A stretch of 64,000 nt of DNA from Candidatus Kosakonia sp. 282A-S69 (lineage in GTDB: Bacteria > Pseudomonadota > Gammaproteobacteria > Enterobacterales > Enterobacteriaceae). A program made the position numbers and the translations under genes. Positions within the stretch are counted from its first letter, which is position 1, and each line of letters opens with the position of its first letter. Positions 8,552-18,882 of the stretch are shown piece by piece. Location: the NCBI RefSeq assembly GCF_029433855.1, contig NZ_JAROAU010000003.1:430034-494033 (forward strand), read 5' to 3'. The notes under the pieces were generated by a model. It was not told the origin of the DNA. It ran no database searches and saw only the letters and a list, made by a program, of their open reading frames with translations.

Positions 8552-8638
8552 CCCAGAGGTATTGATTGGTGATTAATTCAGTACGCTTTTCGTACTTATT
8601 GATTGCACCAACCTGCGCGGACGCGCAGGTTTTTTTTT
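8552..8638 (+). ncRNA. omrA: Small RNA OmrA
   Basis: This 87-nt RNA shares the 5' seed CCCAGAGGTATTGATTGGTG with OmrB and ends in the stem ACCTGCGCGGACGCGCAGGT followed by nine T residues. Its middle (GTACGCTTTTCGTAC hairpin) differs from OmrB but matches K-12 OmrA. The tandem omrB-omrA pair, 109 bases apart, reflects an old duplication. Confidence 0.95.
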
Positions 8639-8722
8639 GCCTGCGTTTTATCCCTCCGCACTTCTCATGTAATCTTCCAGACTCTGAATCACATGCCTCA
8701 ATGACTGGCAAAAGGAGTTGAA

Positions 8723-10882
8723 ATGCTACTGGGCTTTTTTCGCGGCCTGTTTCGCGTCTTGTTCCGTGTACAGCTGACCGGCAATACCGCGCCTTTAAAC
8801 GGCGATCGGGTATTGATCACCCCTAATCATGTCTCATTCATTGATGGCATCTTACTGGCGCTGTTTCTCCCCGTGCGCCCGGTCTTTGCGGTCTACACCT
8901 CGATCAGCGAGCAGTGGTATATGCGCTGGGTCAGCAAAATCATCGATTTTGTGCCTCTCGACCCGACCAAGCCCATGTCGGTTAAACATCTGGTTCGCCT
9001 GATTGGCGAGGGACGCCCGGTGGTGATCTTCCCGGAAGGGCGCATCTCCGTGTCCGGCTCGCTGATGAAGATTTATGAAGGGGCCGGTTTTGTCGCCGCG
9101 AAATCCGGCGCGACGGTGATCCCGCTGCGTATTGACGGCGCGGAGCTGACCTTCTTCAGCCGCCTGAAAGGGCTGGTTAAACAGCGCCTCTTCCCGCGCA
9201 TTACCCTGCATATTCTGCCGCCGACACAGCTGCCGATGCCGGACGCGCCGCGCGCGCGTGACCGCCGCAAGATTGCGGGCGAAATGCTGCACCAGATTAT
9301 GATGGAAGCTCGTATGGCGGTGCGCCCACGTGAAACGCTGTTCGAAGCCTTGCTCAGCGCGCAGTACCGCTATGGTGCCAGCAAACCCTGCGTGGAAGAT
9401 ATCAACTTCACGCCGGACAGCTACCGCAAGCTGCTGACCAAAACCCTTTTTGTGGCGCGCATCCTCGATAAATACAGCGCGCAGGGTGAGAAAATCGGCC
9501 TGATGCTGCCCAACGCCGGTATCAGCGCGGCGGTGATCTTTGGTGCCATCGCCCGCGGGCGCATTCCGGCGATGATGAACTACACCGCCGGGGTGAAGGG
9601 AATGAGCAGCGCGATTACCGCGGCACAAATCAAGACCATCTTTACCTCCCGCACCTTTATGGATAAGGGCAAGCTGTGGCATCTGCCGGAGCAGCTTACC
9701 CAGGTGCGCTGGGTCTATCTCGAAGATTTGAAAGGGGATGTCACCTTTGAAGATAAGCTGTGGATTTTCCGCCATCTGCTGATGCCGCACCGCGCGCAGG
9801 TGGAGCAGAAACCGGAAGATCCGGCGCTGATCCTCTTTACCTCCGGCTCTGAGGGCAACCCGAAAGGGGTGGTGCACAGCCATAAGAGCCTGCTGGCGAA
9901 CGTTGAGCAGATCCGCACGATTGCCGATTTTACTGCCAACGACCGCTTTATGTCGGCGCTACCGCTTTTCCACTCCTTCGGCCTGACGGTTGGTCTGCTT
10001 ACGCCGCTATTTACCGGCGCGCAGGTCTTCCTCTACCCGAGCCCGCTGCATTACCGCATTGTGCCGGAGCTGGTCTATGACCGTAACTGCACGGTGCTGT
10101 TTGGCACCTCGACCTTCCTGGGGCACTATGCCCGTTTCGCCAACCCGTATGATTTTTACCGCCTGCGCTATGTGGTCGCTGGGGCGGAGAAACTGCAGGA
10201 GAGCACCCGCCAGATTTGGCAGGACAAGTTTGGCCTGCGCATCCTTGAAGGTTACGGCGTGACCGAATGCGCGCCGGTGGTCTCCATCAACGTCCCGATG
10301 GCGGCAAAACCGGGCACGGTCGGGCGCATCCTGCCGGGCATGGACGCGCGTTTAATGGCGGTACCGGGTATTGAAGAGGGCGGACGCCTGCAGTTGAAAG
10401 GGCCAAACGTGATGACCGGCTATCTGCGGGTGGAAAACCCCGGCGTGCTGGAAGCGCCCATGGCGGAAAACATCAATGGCGAGATGGAGCCGGGCTGGTA
10501 TGACACCGGCGATATCGTGCGCTTCGACGAGCAGGGCTTTGTGCAGATCCAGGGGCGCGCAAAACGCTTCGCCAAGATCGCAGGCGAGATGATCTCGCTG
10601 GAGATGGTTGAGCAGCTGGCGCAGGCCGTTTCGCCGGAGAAAATGCACGCTACCGTGGTGAAAAGCGACGCCAGCAAAGGCGAGGCGCTGGTGATGTTTA
10701 CTACTGACAGCGAACTGACGCGCGACAAGCTGCAACAGCAGGCGCGCGCGCAGGGCATACCTGAGCTGGCTGTGCCGCGTGATATCCGTTTCCTGAAACA
10801 GCTGCCGGTGCTGGGCAGCGGCAAGCCCGATTTCGTGACCCTGAAAGGAGTGGTGGATGAGGCAGAAACCGAACACGCATGA
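8723..10882 (+). CDS. aas: Aas, bifunctional 2-acylglycerophosphoethanolamine acyltransferase / acyl-ACP synthetase
   Basis: Aas re-acylates lysophosphatidylethanolamine at the inner membrane using fatty acids activated on ACP. The 719 residues equal the K-12 length. The N-terminal acyltransferase (about 1-200) carries the NHVSFID form of the HX4D motif and FPEGRIS. The C-terminal AMP-binding domain carries [12 protein letters not shown] and EGYGVTE. A good Shine-Dalgarno (AAGGAG) precedes the ATG. It overlaps lplT by 26 bases, and the two act together: LplT flips the lysolipid in, Aas acylates it. Confidence 0.97.
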   Translation: MLLGFFRGLFRVLFRVQLTGNTAPLNGDRVLITPNHVSFIDGILLALFLPVRPVFAVYTSISEQWYMRWVSKIIDFVPLDPTKPMSVKHLVRLIGEGRPVVIFPEGRISVSGSLMKIYEGAGFVAAKSGATVIPLRIDGAELTFFSRLKGLVKQRLFPRITLHILPPTQLPMPDAPRARDRRKIAGEMLHQIMMEARMAVRPRETLFEALLSAQYRYGASKPCVEDINFTPDSYRKLLTKTLFVARILDKYSAQGEKIGLMLPNAGISAAVIFGAIARGRIPAMMNYTAGVKGMSSAITAAQIKTIFTSRTFMDKGKLWHLPEQLTQVRWVYLEDLKGDVTFEDKLWIFRHLLMPHRAQVEQKPEDPALILFTSGSEGNPKGVVHSHKSLLANVEQIRTIADFTANDRFMSALPLFHSFGLTVGLLTPLFTGAQVFLYPSPLHYRIVPELVYDRNCTVLFGTSTFLGHYARFANPYDFYRLRYVVAGAEKLQESTRQIWQDKFGLRILEGYGVTECAPVVSINVPMAAKPGTVGRILPGMDARLMAVPGIEEGGRLQLKGPNVMTGYLRVENPGVLEAPMAENINGEMEPGWYDTGDIVRFDEQGFVQIQGRAKRFAKIAGEMISLEMVEQLAQAVSPEKMHATVVKSDASKGEALVMFTTDSELTRDKLQQQARAQGIPELAVPRDIRFLKQLPVLGSGKPDFVTLKGVVDEAETEHA

Positions 10883-12068
10883 GTCAGTAAGCGCTAACTC
10901 TCCGCTCTTATCGCGGGGAATGATGGCGGTGATTGCCGCCCAGTTTCTCTCGGCGTTTGGCGACAATGCACTGCTCTTTGCCACGCTGGCGCTGTTGAAA
11001 GCGGAGTTTTACCCTGACTGGAGCCAGCCCATACTGCAGATGGTGTTTGTGGGCGCTTACATTCTTTTTGCCCCGTTTGTCGGCCAGGTGGCCGACAGCT
11101 TTGCCAAAGGGCGTGTAATGATGGTTGCTAACGCCCTCAAACTGCTGGGCGCGGCGAGCATTTGCGTGGGGGTGAACCCCTTTGTCGGCTACCTGCTGGT
11201 GGGCATTGGCGCAGCGGCCTACTCCCCGGCGAAGTATGGCATCCTCGGCGAGATCACCACCGGCGATAAGCTGGTGAAAGCGAATGGCCTGATGGAGTCG
11301 TCGACCATTGCTGCGATCCTGATTGGCTCGGTGGCGGGTGGCGTGCTGGCCGACTGGCATGTGCTGGCGGCGGTTGGCGTCTGCGCGCTGGTCTACGCCG
11401 GGGCGGTGGTAGCTAACCTGCTTATCCCGAAACTGCCTGCCGCGCGCCCAGGGCGCTCATGGCGCTTTGCACCAATGACCGCCAGCTTTTTCAGCGCCTG
11501 TAAGAGCCTGTGGCAGAACGGGGAAACCCGCTTCTCTTTGGTGGGAACCAGCCTCTTCTGGGGCGCGGGCGTGACGCTGCGTTTCCTGCTGGTGCTGTGG
11601 GTGCCGGTGGCGCTCGGCCTGACGGATAACGCCACGCCAACCTACCTCAATGCGATGGTGGCTGTCGGCATTGTGGTGGGTGCCGGGCTGGCAGCGAAGC
11701 TGGTCACGCTCGAGAAGGTCTCGCGCTGTATGCCGGCCGGCGTATTGATTGGTATTGCGGTGGTGATCTTCTCGCTACAGCATGCCTTGCTGCCTGCTTA
11801 TGGCGTGCTGATGCTGATTGGCGTGCTCGGTGGCTTCTTCGTGGTGCCGCTTAACGCGCTGTTGCAGGCGATTGGGAAAGAGTCCGTTGGTGCGGGTAAC
11901 GCCATTGCCGTGCAGAACCTCGGTGAAAACACCGCCATGCTGCTGATGCTGGGACTCTACTCGCTGGCAATCAAAGTGGGCGTGCCGGTGGTCGGCACCG
12001 GTATTGGTTTTGGAGTGCTGTTTGCGCTGGCAATTGCGGCGCTGTGGATCTGGCAGCGCCGCCGGTAA
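10857..12068 (+). CDS. lplT: LplT, lysophospholipid transporter
   Basis: This 403-residue MFS-type membrane protein imports lyso-phosphatidylethanolamine across the inner membrane for Aas. It has about twelve hydrophobic segments and the family blocks [18 protein letters not shown] and PAKYGILGE. The start is the ATG at 10857, preceded by AAAGGAG at good spacing. This gives an N-terminus a few residues longer than K-12 LplT (397 aa), because the ATG at the K-12 position is out of frame here. The gene overlaps the end of aas, so the two are translationally coupled. Confidence 0.95.
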   Translation: MRQKPNTHESVSANSPLLSRGMMAVIAAQFLSAFGDNALLFATLALLKAEFYPDWSQPILQMVFVGAYILFAPFVGQVADSFAKGRVMMVANALKLLGAASICVGVNPFVGYLLVGIGAAAYSPAKYGILGEITTGDKLVKANGLMESSTIAAILIGSVAGGVLADWHVLAAVGVCALVYAGAVVANLLIPKLPAARPGRSWRFAPMTASFFSACKSLWQNGETRFSLVGTSLFWGAGVTLRFLLVLWVPVALGLTDNATPTYLNAMVAVGIVVGAGLAAKLVTLEKVSRCMPAGVLIGIAVVIFSLQHALLPAYGVLMLIGVLGGFFVVPLNALLQAIGKESVGAGNAIAVQNLGENTAMLLMLGLYSLAIKVGVPVVGTGIGFGVLFALAIAALWIWQRRR

Positions 12069-12071
12069 GTT

Positions 12072-13112
12072 TTACGGGGCGGGGTAGGTGTAGATCTGAT
12101 GCACCGCCTCGATCTCCGCAATCACCTCATCGCTCAAATCCAGATGCAGGCTCTCAACGTTGGTTTTCAGCTGCTCCATCGTCGTCGCGCCCAGCAGGGT
12201 GCTGGCGACGAAGGGCTGACGGCGAACGAAGGCCAGCGCCATCTGCGCCGGATCGAGATTGTGCCGTTTCGCAATGTCGACATAGGCCGCTACCGCTTTC
12301 TGCGACTGCTCGCCGCTGTAACGGGTAAAACGGCTGAACAGCGTGTTGCGCGCGCCGGCCGGTTTCGCGCCGTTCAGGTATTTGCCAGTCAGCGTACCAA
12401 ACGCCAGGCAGGAGTAGGCCAGCAGTTCAACCCCCTCATACTGGCTCACCTCCGCCAGACCCACCTCGAAGCTGCGGTTCAGCAAACTGTAGGGATTCTG
12501 GATGGTCACAATGCGCGGCAGTTCATGCTTCTCCGCCAGTTGCAGGTAACGCATCACGCCGAACGCCGTTTCGTTGGAGACGCCGATATAGCGGATCTTA
12601 CCGGCGCGCTGGCACTCGGTAAGGGCTTCCAGCGTTTCCAGTAAGGTGATTACCGGCGCGCTCTCAACCCAGCTGTAGCCCAGCTTGCCAAAGCAGTTGG
12701 TCTGTCGCTGCGGCCAGTGAACCTGGTATAGGTCGAGATAATCGGTCTGCAGACGCTTGAGGCTCTCATCAAGCGCGGCGCGGATATTTTTGCGATCGAG
12801 TGCCTGGTTTGGGCGGATGCCGCTATCGCTGTTGCGGCTCGGGCCACTCACTTTCGAGGCGATAAGGAGTTTTTCGCGGTTGTTGCGCTTCGCCAGCCAG
12901 TTGCCGACGTAGGTTTCCGTCAGGCCCTGGGTTTCCGGGCGCGGTGGGACAGGGTACATCTCTGCGACATCAATCAGGTTAATGCCCTGGCTGACCGCAT
13001 AATCGAGCTGTGCATGGGCGTCGGCTTCGCTGTTTTGTTCACCAAACGTCATTGTGCCCAGCCCGAGGGTGCTTATTTCAAGCGAACTGTGGGGGATACG
13101 GTGATAGTGCAT
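12072..13112 (-). CDS. tas: Tas, aldo/keto reductase family protein
   Basis: This 346-residue NADPH-dependent aldo/keto reductase has the same length as K-12 Tas. The beta/alpha-barrel keeps the catalytic tetrad region D-Y-K-H (LIDVAEMYPV, SKVSG, YQVHWP) and the C-terminal cofactor block STLLGATTMEQL. K-12 Tas was found because it suppresses tyrosine auxotrophy in starving cells; its natural substrate is unknown. An upstream in-frame extension to 13187 exists but was rejected because the start at 13112 gives the family N-terminus MHYHRIPHSSLEIS. It converges on lplT with only 3 bases between stops. Confidence 0.95.
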   Translation of the reverse strand: MHYHRIPHSSLEISTLGLGTMTFGEQNSEADAHAQLDYAVSQGINLIDVAEMYPVPPRPETQGLTETYVGNWLAKRNNREKLLIASKVSGPSRNSDSGIRPNQALDRKNIRAALDESLKRLQTDYLDLYQVHWPQRQTNCFGKLGYSWVESAPVITLLETLEALTECQRAGKIRYIGVSNETAFGVMRYLQLAEKHELPRIVTIQNPYSLLNRSFEVGLAEVSQYEGVELLAYSCLAFGTLTGKYLNGAKPAGARNTLFSRFTRYSGEQSQKAVAAYVDIAKRHNLDPAQMALAFVRRQPFVASTLLGATTMEQLKTNVESLHLDLSDEVIAEIEAVHQIYTYPAP

Positions 13113-13245
13113 AGCCGGCTTCCTTAAACAAACATGCCACGTCAGCGGAGCTGACAAAGGACTATAAACATGGCAGAGGGGAAGCAAAAGGGAAAGGAAA
13201 AAATGGATTAAAGGCCAGCAGGTTACTGACCTTTATAGGGATTTC

Positions 13246-13464
13246 TTAGCGCTCAATAATCTGGGATACATCATCGCGGTTAATCTGCATTTTGTTGCCC
13301 TGCTGATCGTGATAGCTCACCAGACCGGTGTCATCATCAATCTGCGGCTTACCGTCCGTCAGAATCATTCTGCCGTCTTTGGTCGACATCACGTAGTCAC
13401 TGCTGCAACCGCTGACCGCGCATGCCAGCCCGACCGCGGAAATAATGACTGCCCACTTCTTCAT
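13246..13464 (-). CDS. ygdR: YgdR, small DUF903 lipoprotein
   Basis: This 72-residue protein has a signal peptide and a lipobox AVSGC with lipidated C20, followed by a small beta-rich DUF903 domain ([24 protein letters not shown]). The function is unknown. It is a paralogue of YgdI, which is also in this window (41452-41679), and shows the same Gly/Asp-rich SH3-like core. It lies between tas and ygdQ as in K-12. Confidence 0.94.
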   Translation of the reverse strand: MKKWAVIISAVGLACAVSGCSSDYVMSTKDGRMILTDGKPQIDDDTGLVSYHDQQGNKMQINRDDVSQIIER

Positions 13465-13571
13465 CGTTCCTATCCTCTCGGCTTATCCTCACAGAAGTGT
13501 AGTAATAACGTGCCCTTAGGTGATGAAAAAGCAGGATTGTCTGAAAGTGTGCAGTGAGGGGGGAAACGCAT

Positions 13572-13600
13572 AAAAAAACGCCTTCCCGCAGGGGAAGGCG
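13572..13600 (-). terminator. Terminator after ygdQ
   Basis: On the minus strand, CGCCTTCCCCTGCGGGAAGGCG forms a 9-10 base stem followed by seven T residues, directly after the ygdQ stop. Confidence 0.88.
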
Positions 13601-13606
13601 CGTGGT

Positions 13607-14320
13607 TTACAGCGGGTTCTTCTTGTTGCGCAGCAGGTTGAGCGACTCAACGGCGATGGAGAAGAACATCGCGAAGTAGATGTAGCCTTTCGGCACATGA
13701 ATGGAGACGCTCTCCAGAATCAGCGTAAAGCCGACCAGGATCAAAAACGACAGCGCCAACATCTTGACGGAGGGGTGGCGATCGACAAATTCACCGATCG
13801 GGCGCGCGGCGAACATCATCACCCCAACGGCAATCACTACCGCAGCCATCATAATGAACAGATGATCGGAGAGACCGACGGCGGTGATCACCGAGTCGAG
13901 GCTGAAGATAATATCCAGCAGCATGATCTGCACGATTGCGCCAAAGAAGGAGTGAACGTTGGTTTTCAGCCCCTCCTCTTCGCCTTCGATCGACTCATGG
14001 ATCTCTTTGCTCGCCTTCCAGATCAGGAACAGACCGCCGAGGAAGAGGATCAGATCGCGGGCAGAAACGTCATGATCGAAGACGTTAAACAGCGGATGAG
14101 TCAGTTTAATGACCCACGCGATCGAGGCCAGCAGCAACAGACGCATAATCATCGCCCCCGCCAGCCCCAGCCTGCGGGCGTGGTTACGTTGGGCGGTGGG
14201 AAGTTTTGCGACAACCAGAGAGAGGAAAATAATATTGTCGATCCCAAGAACGATCTCCAGCAGCGTCAGCGTACCGAGCGCGAGCCAGGCGTTGGGATCG
14301 GTGATCCATGCAAATAACAT
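13607..14320 (-). CDS. ygdQ: YgdQ, TerC-family membrane protein
   Basis: This 237-residue inner-membrane protein has about seven hydrophobic segments and the TerC-family acidic motifs EIVLGIDNIIF and DIIFSLDSVITAVG, which in this family are linked with metal ion (often Mn2+) transport. The K-12 orthologue has no firmly assigned substrate. It is a single gene between ygdR and mutH, on the same strand as both, and ends in its own terminator. Confidence 0.93.
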   Translation of the reverse strand: MLFAWITDPNAWLALGTLTLLEIVLGIDNIIFLSLVVAKLPTAQRNHARRLGLAGAMIMRLLLLASIAWVIKLTHPLFNVFDHDVSARDLILFLGGLFLIWKASKEIHESIEGEEEGLKTNVHSFFGAIVQIMLLDIIFSLDSVITAVGLSDHLFIMMAAVVIAVGVMMFAARPIGEFVDRHPSVKMLALSFLILVGFTLILESVSIHVPKGYIYFAMFFSIAVESLNLLRNKKNPL

Positions 14321-14382
14321 CGATAAAGTCCTGCCAAAAAAAGAAGCGCTAATTATAAGCGCCGACAGCTTTCTGGCAAAAT

Positions 14383-15078
14383 TTAATAGGGCGATAACGC
14401 GAAATGGCGCGCAAGCAGCGCACGCGTAAAGTTCTTTTTCAGATAAAAACCGCGCGGCAGCGTCAGAATCGGCTCGCCATGTTCGCCGATGGCTTCGGTT
14501 AACGCTTTACTGTTGGCCGCCTTCGGGCGCAGTTGCAGCACTTCGCCATGGCGGGCGGTGATGCGTGTCACCTGGCCGAGCACGATCAGATCCATTAACT
14601 CTTCCCAGTCCTGGCGCAGCTGTTGCTCCTCATCGGCATCCGGGCTCCAGAGCAGCGGCGACCCTACGCGCCGTTCAGCAAGTGGAATGGTGCGCGAGCC
14701 CTCGACAGGCACCCACAGGACGCGTTTAAGTTTATGGCGAACATGGCTGGTTTCCCACACCACGCCCGTGTTGCCCGTCAGCGGCGCGACGCAGACAAAG
14801 GTGGTTTCCAGCGGACCGCCTTGCGCATCGATCGGGATGGTTTTTAGCTCCACGCCCAGCGCTGCGAAATCCTGTTCTGGTTTGCTGCCCGCGCTCGCAC
14901 CCAGCCAGTGCTCCAGCAGAACACCGATCCACCCTTTATCGCGCTTCAGATCGCGCGGCGTCGGCATTCCGGCGAGTTCAGCCAGCTCGCCTAACGTATA
15001 GCCTGCCAGCCGCTGCGCCTGTGCCAGCAGCTGCGCTTCGGTTTCCGGCGGAGCGGTGAGAGGGGTGATTACACACAT
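14383..15078 (-). CDS. mutH: MutH, GATC endonuclease of mismatch repair
   Basis: MutH nicks the unmethylated strand at hemimethylated GATC when activated by MutS-MutL. The 231-residue protein carries the catalytic triad D70, E77 and K79 in [16 protein letters not shown], and K116-type downstream lysines. The C-terminus ([11 protein letters not shown]) differs from K-12 and the N-terminal six residues are divergent, otherwise identity is high. MutS, its partner, is also in this window. The upstream region holds DnaA boxes (see 15079-15758). Confidence 0.97.
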   Translation of the reverse strand: MCVITPLTAPPETEAQLLAQAQRLAGYTLGELAELAGMPTPRDLKRDKGWIGVLLEHWLGASAGSKPEQDFAALGVELKTIPIDAQGGPLETTFVCVAPLTGNTGVVWETSHVRHKLKRVLWVPVEGSRTIPLAERRVGSPLLWSPDADEEQQLRQDWEELMDLIVLGQVTRITARHGEVLQLRPKAANSKALTEAIGEHGEPILTLPRGFYLKKNFTRALLARHFALSPY

Positions 15079-15266
15079 GCTAAAACCTTCTGGTTAAAAA
15101 ATATACAGCAGTTTTCCACCGCACGGCAGAAGTTTATCGTGTTCCGCCAAAAAAGAGCAATGCAATGATTTATAAGCTAATTTACCCGCGTGATTGGCGT
15201 GTTGCGCAACAGGGCGCAATGTTTTCCAAATCTGGTCACTGACAATGAACAGGATCTTACACCCTG

Positions 15267-15275
15267 TTATCCACA
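15267..15275 (+). promoter_or_regulatory. DnaA box, exact TTATCCACA
   Basis: The nine bases equal the strongest E. coli DnaA box (R1/R4 type). Confidence 0.75.
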
Positions 15276-15385
15276 GAAAAGTGGGATAAGTGGGAATAAC
15301 CGGTACTACTGTTTCCATTTACAGCCTTGACGCGAGAGCAAAATCGAATTTTTGCACAAAATGTGCCTAACTAAGGGGCATAATC

Positions 15386-15394
15386 TGTGGATAA
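15386..15394 (-). promoter_or_regulatory. DnaA box, exact TTATCCACA on the minus strand
   Basis: TGTGGATAA on the + strand is the reverse complement of the consensus box. It lies 111 bases beyond the one at 15267, facing it. A third, one-mismatch box (CTATCCACA) is at 15583-15591 on the + strand. Confidence 0.72.
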
Positions 15395-15435
15395 GCTCGG
15401 CTCTGTTCGATCTTTCATCAACACCAGGATCCTAA

Positions 15436-15453
15436 TTGTGATAGCTATCACAA
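15436..15453. promoter_or_regulatory. Perfect CRP-type palindrome
   Basis: TTGTGATAGCTATCACAA is an exact 18-base palindrome that contains the full CRP core TGTGA-N6-TCACA. FNR-type sites (TTGAT-N4-ATCAA) do not fit. It could serve rppH-ptsP on the right or mutH on the left; distance favours neither clearly. Confidence 0.75.
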
Positions 15454-15758
15454 AATGGCAGCGTGACGGGGCGTTTGATGCACTAAGGCAATGAATTACG
15501 GAGAGTAATTTTTTGCGCATCTTAAGCTCTTATTCAGACTACTCTGGGTTTTCCCTCGGTAATTCCATACTTCTTCACAACTCTATCCACAGAAAAGGTG
15601 AATAAAACCCCTTGCTGTTGGTCACGGCTGTTTATAAGTGTGATGATTACTGTGAGTTATTCAATTGTTATTCGTTTATCTCGCTGTCATAGAGTGGTTT
15701 ACCGTTTTCCGGGAGTGTGAAACAATCGCTTTATTCAGGTTTATTTTGAGGTAGTCCG

Positions 15759-16289
15759 GTGATTGATGACGATGGCTACCGCCCAAATGTGGGAATCGTA
15801 ATCTGTAATCGACAGGGTCAGGTCATGTGGGCCAAACGCTTCGGACAGCACTCATGGCAGTTTCCCCAGGGGGGAATCAATCCTGGAGAATCCCCGGAGC
15901 AGGCCATGTACCGGGAGCTGTTCGAGGAAGTGGGCTTAAGTCGTAAAGATGTTCGTATCCTTGCTTCTACCCGTAACTGGTTGCGTTACAAGTTACCGAA
16001 ACGTTTGGTGCGTTGGGACACAAAGCCGGTTTGCATCGGCCAGAAACAGAAATGGTTTCTTTTGCAGTTGATGAGCAACGACAGCGATATCAATATGCAA
16101 ACCAGCAGTACACCCGAGTTTGATGGCTGGCGTTGGGTGAGCTACTGGTATCCTGTTCGCCAGGTTGTGTCGTTTAAACGCGACGTTTACCGGCGGGTGA
16201 TGAAAGAGTTTGCAGCCGCGGTGCTGGCGCTTCAGGAGACTCCTGTGAAGCCGCAAAGCGCGCCTGCCTGGCGACGGAAACGAGGTTAA
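15759..16289 (+). CDS. rppH: RppH, RNA pyrophosphohydrolase
   Basis: RppH removes pyrophosphate from 5'-triphosphorylated mRNA and so starts RNase E-dependent decay. The 176-residue Nudix protein has the box G38-x5-E44-x7-RELFEEVG with the metal-binding glutamates E53, E56 and E57. The start is GTG, as in K-12, preceded by TGAGGTAGT. It is followed by ptsP after 12 bases, forming the conserved rppH-ptsP operon. Confidence 0.97.
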   Translation: MIDDDGYRPNVGIVICNRQGQVMWAKRFGQHSWQFPQGGINPGESPEQAMYRELFEEVGLSRKDVRILASTRNWLRYKLPKRLVRWDTKPVCIGQKQKWFLLQLMSNDSDINMQTSSTPEFDGWRWVSYWYPVRQVVSFKRDVYRRVMKEFAAAVLALQETPVKPQSAPAWRRKRG

Positions 16290-16301
16290 GCCACCCACAT
16301 T

Positions 16302-18548
16302 ATGCTCACCCGACTGCGAGAGATTGTTGAGAAAGTTGCCAGCGCGCCACGTCTTAACGAAGCGCTGGAGATACTGGTTACCGACGTTTGTCTGGCGATG
16401 GAAACCGAAGTATGTTCGGTCTATCTCGCAGATCACGACAGGCGCTGTTTCTATCTTATGGCGACGCGCGGTTTGAAAAAGCCGCGCGGCCGCACTGTTA
16501 CGCTCGCATTCGATCAAGGTATCGTCGGCCTGGTAGGCAGGCTGGCGGAGCCTATCAACCTTGCCGACGCGCAAAAGCACCCCAGCTTTAAATTTATCCC
16601 CTCGGTGAAAGAGGAGCGGTTTCGCGCCTTTCTCGGCGTGCCGATTATTCAGCGTCGCCAACTGCTTGGGGTGCTGGTGGTGCAGCAGCGCGAAATTCGC
16701 CAGTACGATGAGAGCGAAGAGTCCTTCCTTGTCACCCTCGCCACCCAGATGGCGGGCATTCTCTCCCAGTCGCAGTTAAACGCCCTGTTCGGTCAGTATC
16801 GCCAGACCCGTATCCGTGCGCTGCCAGCATCGTCCGGCGTGGCGATTGCCGAAGGGTGGATGGATCAAACGCTGCCGTTGATGGAGCAGGTCTATCCGGC
16901 CTCAACGCTGGATACCTCCCTTGAGCGGGAAAGGTTAACCACCGCGCTGGAAGAGGCGGCAAATGAGTTCCGTCGCTACAGCAAACGCTTCTCTGCCGGG
17001 GCGCAAAAAGAGACGGCGGCGATCTTCGATCTCTATTCGCACCTGCTCTCCGACGCGCGTCTTCGCCGCGAGCTGTTTGAGGAGGTTGACCGCGGCGTGG
17101 TCGCCGAATGGGCGGTGAAAACGGTTATTGAGAGCTTCGCTGCGCAGTTCGCTGCCCTCAGCGATGGCTACCTGAAAGAGCGCGCGGGCGACCTGCGTGC
17201 CCTCGGCCAGCGTCTGCTGTTCCATCTTGATGACAATATTCAGGGGCCAAATAGCTGGCCTGAGCGCTTCGTGCTGGTGGCAGACGAACTCTCCGCAACA
17301 ACCCTTGCCGAGTTACCACATGACAGGCTGGCGGGCGTGGTGGTGCGCGACGGCGCCTCCAACTCCCATGCCGCAATTATGGTGCGAGCGCTGGGAATTC
17401 CTACGGTTATGGGGGCCGATATTCAGCCTTCAGCCCTCCATCGGCGGACGCTGATCGTCGATGGTTATCGCGGCGAACTGCTGGTCGATCCTGAGCCGGT
17501 ACTGTTGCAGGAGTACCAGCGTCTTATTACGGAAGAGAATGAGTTAAGCCGTCTTGCCGAAGATGACGTTAACCTTGAAGCCCGCTTAAGCAGCGGCGAG
17601 CGGGTCAAAGTGATGCTCAACGCCGGTTTAAGCCCCGCTCACGAAGAGAAGCTGGGCAAGCGAATCGACGGCATTGGGCTCTACCGCACCGAAATTCCCT
17701 TTATGTTGCAAAGCGGCTTCCCCTCCGAAGAGGAGCAGGTTGCGCAGTATCAGGGCATGTTGCAGATGTTCAACGACAAGCCGGTAACGCTGCGTACGCT
17801 GGATGTCGGTGCCGATAAACAGCTGCCCTACATGCCGATAAGCGAAGAGAACCCCTGTCTTGGCTGGCGCGGCATTCGTATTACTCTGGATCAGCCGGAG
17901 ATCTTTCTGATCCAGGTGCGCGCCATGCTGCGGGCAAACGCCGCGACCGGCAACCTCAGCATCCTGCTGCCGATGATCACCAGTATTGATGAGGTGGATG
18001 AGGCACGCAGGTTGATAGAGCGTGCCGGGCGGGAAGTGGAAGAGATGATCGGTTATGCGATCCCAAAACCGCGCATCGGCGTGATGCTGGAAGTGCCGTC
18101 GATGGTGTTTATGCTGTCGCACCTGGTCAAACGCGTCGATTTTATCTCTGTCGGCACCAATGACTTAACTCAGTACATTCTTGCCGTCGATCGTAACAAT
18201 ACTCGCGTGGCGAATATGTATGACAGCCTGCATCCGGCGGTGTTACGCGCGCTGGCGATGATTGCAGGCGAAGCTGAACGGCTGGGGATCGATCTCTGTT
18301 TGTGTGGCGAAATGGCCGGCGATCCGATGTGCGTCGCGCTGCTGATTGGTATGGGCTACCGGCATCTGTCAATGAATGGTCGCTCCGTGGCGCGTATCAA
18401 ATATCTGCTGCGCCGCATTGATTGCGAAGAAGCGCAGGTGCTGGCGCAGCGTGCGTTGGAGGCTCAGCTGACAACCGAAGTGCGCCACCAGATTGCCGCT
18501 TTTATGGAGCGGCGCGGCCTCGGCGGGCTGATCCGTGGCGGGATTTAA
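16302..18548 (+). CDS. ptsP: PtsP, enzyme I of the nitrogen PTS (EI-Ntr)
   Basis: PtsP takes phosphate from PEP and passes it to NPr and then EIIA-Ntr, a regulatory chain that responds to nitrogen and potassium status. The 748 residues comprise an N-terminal GAF sensor domain (about 1-165), the EI N-terminal domain with the phosphorylated His356 in GASNSHAAIMVRALG, and the C-terminal PEP-binding barrel with GLYRTEIPFM and GTNDLTQYIL. Length equals the K-12 protein. It shares an operon with rppH; REP elements follow. Confidence 0.97.
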   Translation: MLTRLREIVEKVASAPRLNEALEILVTDVCLAMETEVCSVYLADHDRRCFYLMATRGLKKPRGRTVTLAFDQGIVGLVGRLAEPINLADAQKHPSFKFIPSVKEERFRAFLGVPIIQRRQLLGVLVVQQREIRQYDESEESFLVTLATQMAGILSQSQLNALFGQYRQTRIRALPASSGVAIAEGWMDQTLPLMEQVYPASTLDTSLERERLTTALEEAANEFRRYSKRFSAGAQKETAAIFDLYSHLLSDARLRRELFEEVDRGVVAEWAVKTVIESFAAQFAALSDGYLKERAGDLRALGQRLLFHLDDNIQGPNSWPERFVLVADELSATTLAELPHDRLAGVVVRDGASNSHAAIMVRALGIPTVMGADIQPSALHRRTLIVDGYRGELLVDPEPVLLQEYQRLITEENELSRLAEDDVNLEARLSSGERVKVMLNAGLSPAHEEKLGKRIDGIGLYRTEIPFMLQSGFPSEEEQVAQYQGMLQMFNDKPVTLRTLDVGADKQLPYMPISEENPCLGWRGIRITLDQPEIFLIQVRAMLRANAATGNLSILLPMITSIDEVDEARRLIERAGREVEEMIGYAIPKPRIGVMLEVPSMVFMLSHLVKRVDFISVGTNDLTQYILAVDRNNTRVANMYDSLHPAVLRALAMIAGEAERLGIDLCLCGEMAGDPMCVALLIGMGYRHLSMNGRSVARIKYLLRRIDCEEAQVLAQRALEAQLTTEVRHQIAAFMERRGLGGLIRGGI

Positions 18549-18882
18549 GCAGCAGCTTATTTAACCCGCACTGCCCCCTTTAGGCTCTGCAGGCGCTCTG
18601 CCTGATGGCAGCTTCGCCTTATCAGGCCTGCCATGGCAGATCTCTGTTGTCGGAGGGGTAAGGGCCTGTCTGTGATCCGGATAAGCGCCAGTGCCATCCG
18701 GCAAGCGTCCGGCACAGAGTCTCCGCCTGTACCGTTTCGTTTATACATAACTTTTACAACATAGCGGCAACCTGCCTTGTGCCTTATGCTATGATTCGCA
18801 GCTTTGGAGCGGCCGCCAGGTGCGACCGCGTCGGTATACCGCTGTCCACTTTCGGCGGAATAACAACAAGTTGTGGTGACAG
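18549..18882. other. ptsP-lgt spacer: REP elements and lgt upstream region
   Basis: This 334-base gap holds two REP-like palindromes (listed separately) and then the AT-rich lgt upstream region with a -10-like TATGAT near 18788. No gene is seen. Confidence 0.7.
18600..18704. repeat. Two REP elements after ptsP
   Basis: One unit (18600-18630) reads CCTGATGGC...TATCAGGCC, a variant in which both arms changed so the hairpin is kept. The other (18672-18704) is the standard inverted unit ATCCGGATAAGCGCC...CCATCCGGC. Confidence 0.8.

Larger units (their letters stand above)
15079..15758. other. mutH-rppH noncoding region with DnaA boxes and a CRP palindrome
   Basis: This 680-base AT-rich spacer separates divergent mutH and rppH and shows no convincing gene. 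It holds two exact DnaA boxes, one near-match and one perfect CRP-core palindrome, listed separately. A 25-codon open frame at 15643-15720 ends 38 bases before rppH and could be a leader peptide, but it has no good ribosome-binding site and I do not call it. Confidence 0.8.

Noticed and set aside
15643..15720. A 25-codon frame before rppH (MITVSYSIVIRLSRC...)
   Set aside because: It has no clear ribosome-binding site and I know no matching peptide; it remains a possible leader peptide but is not called.
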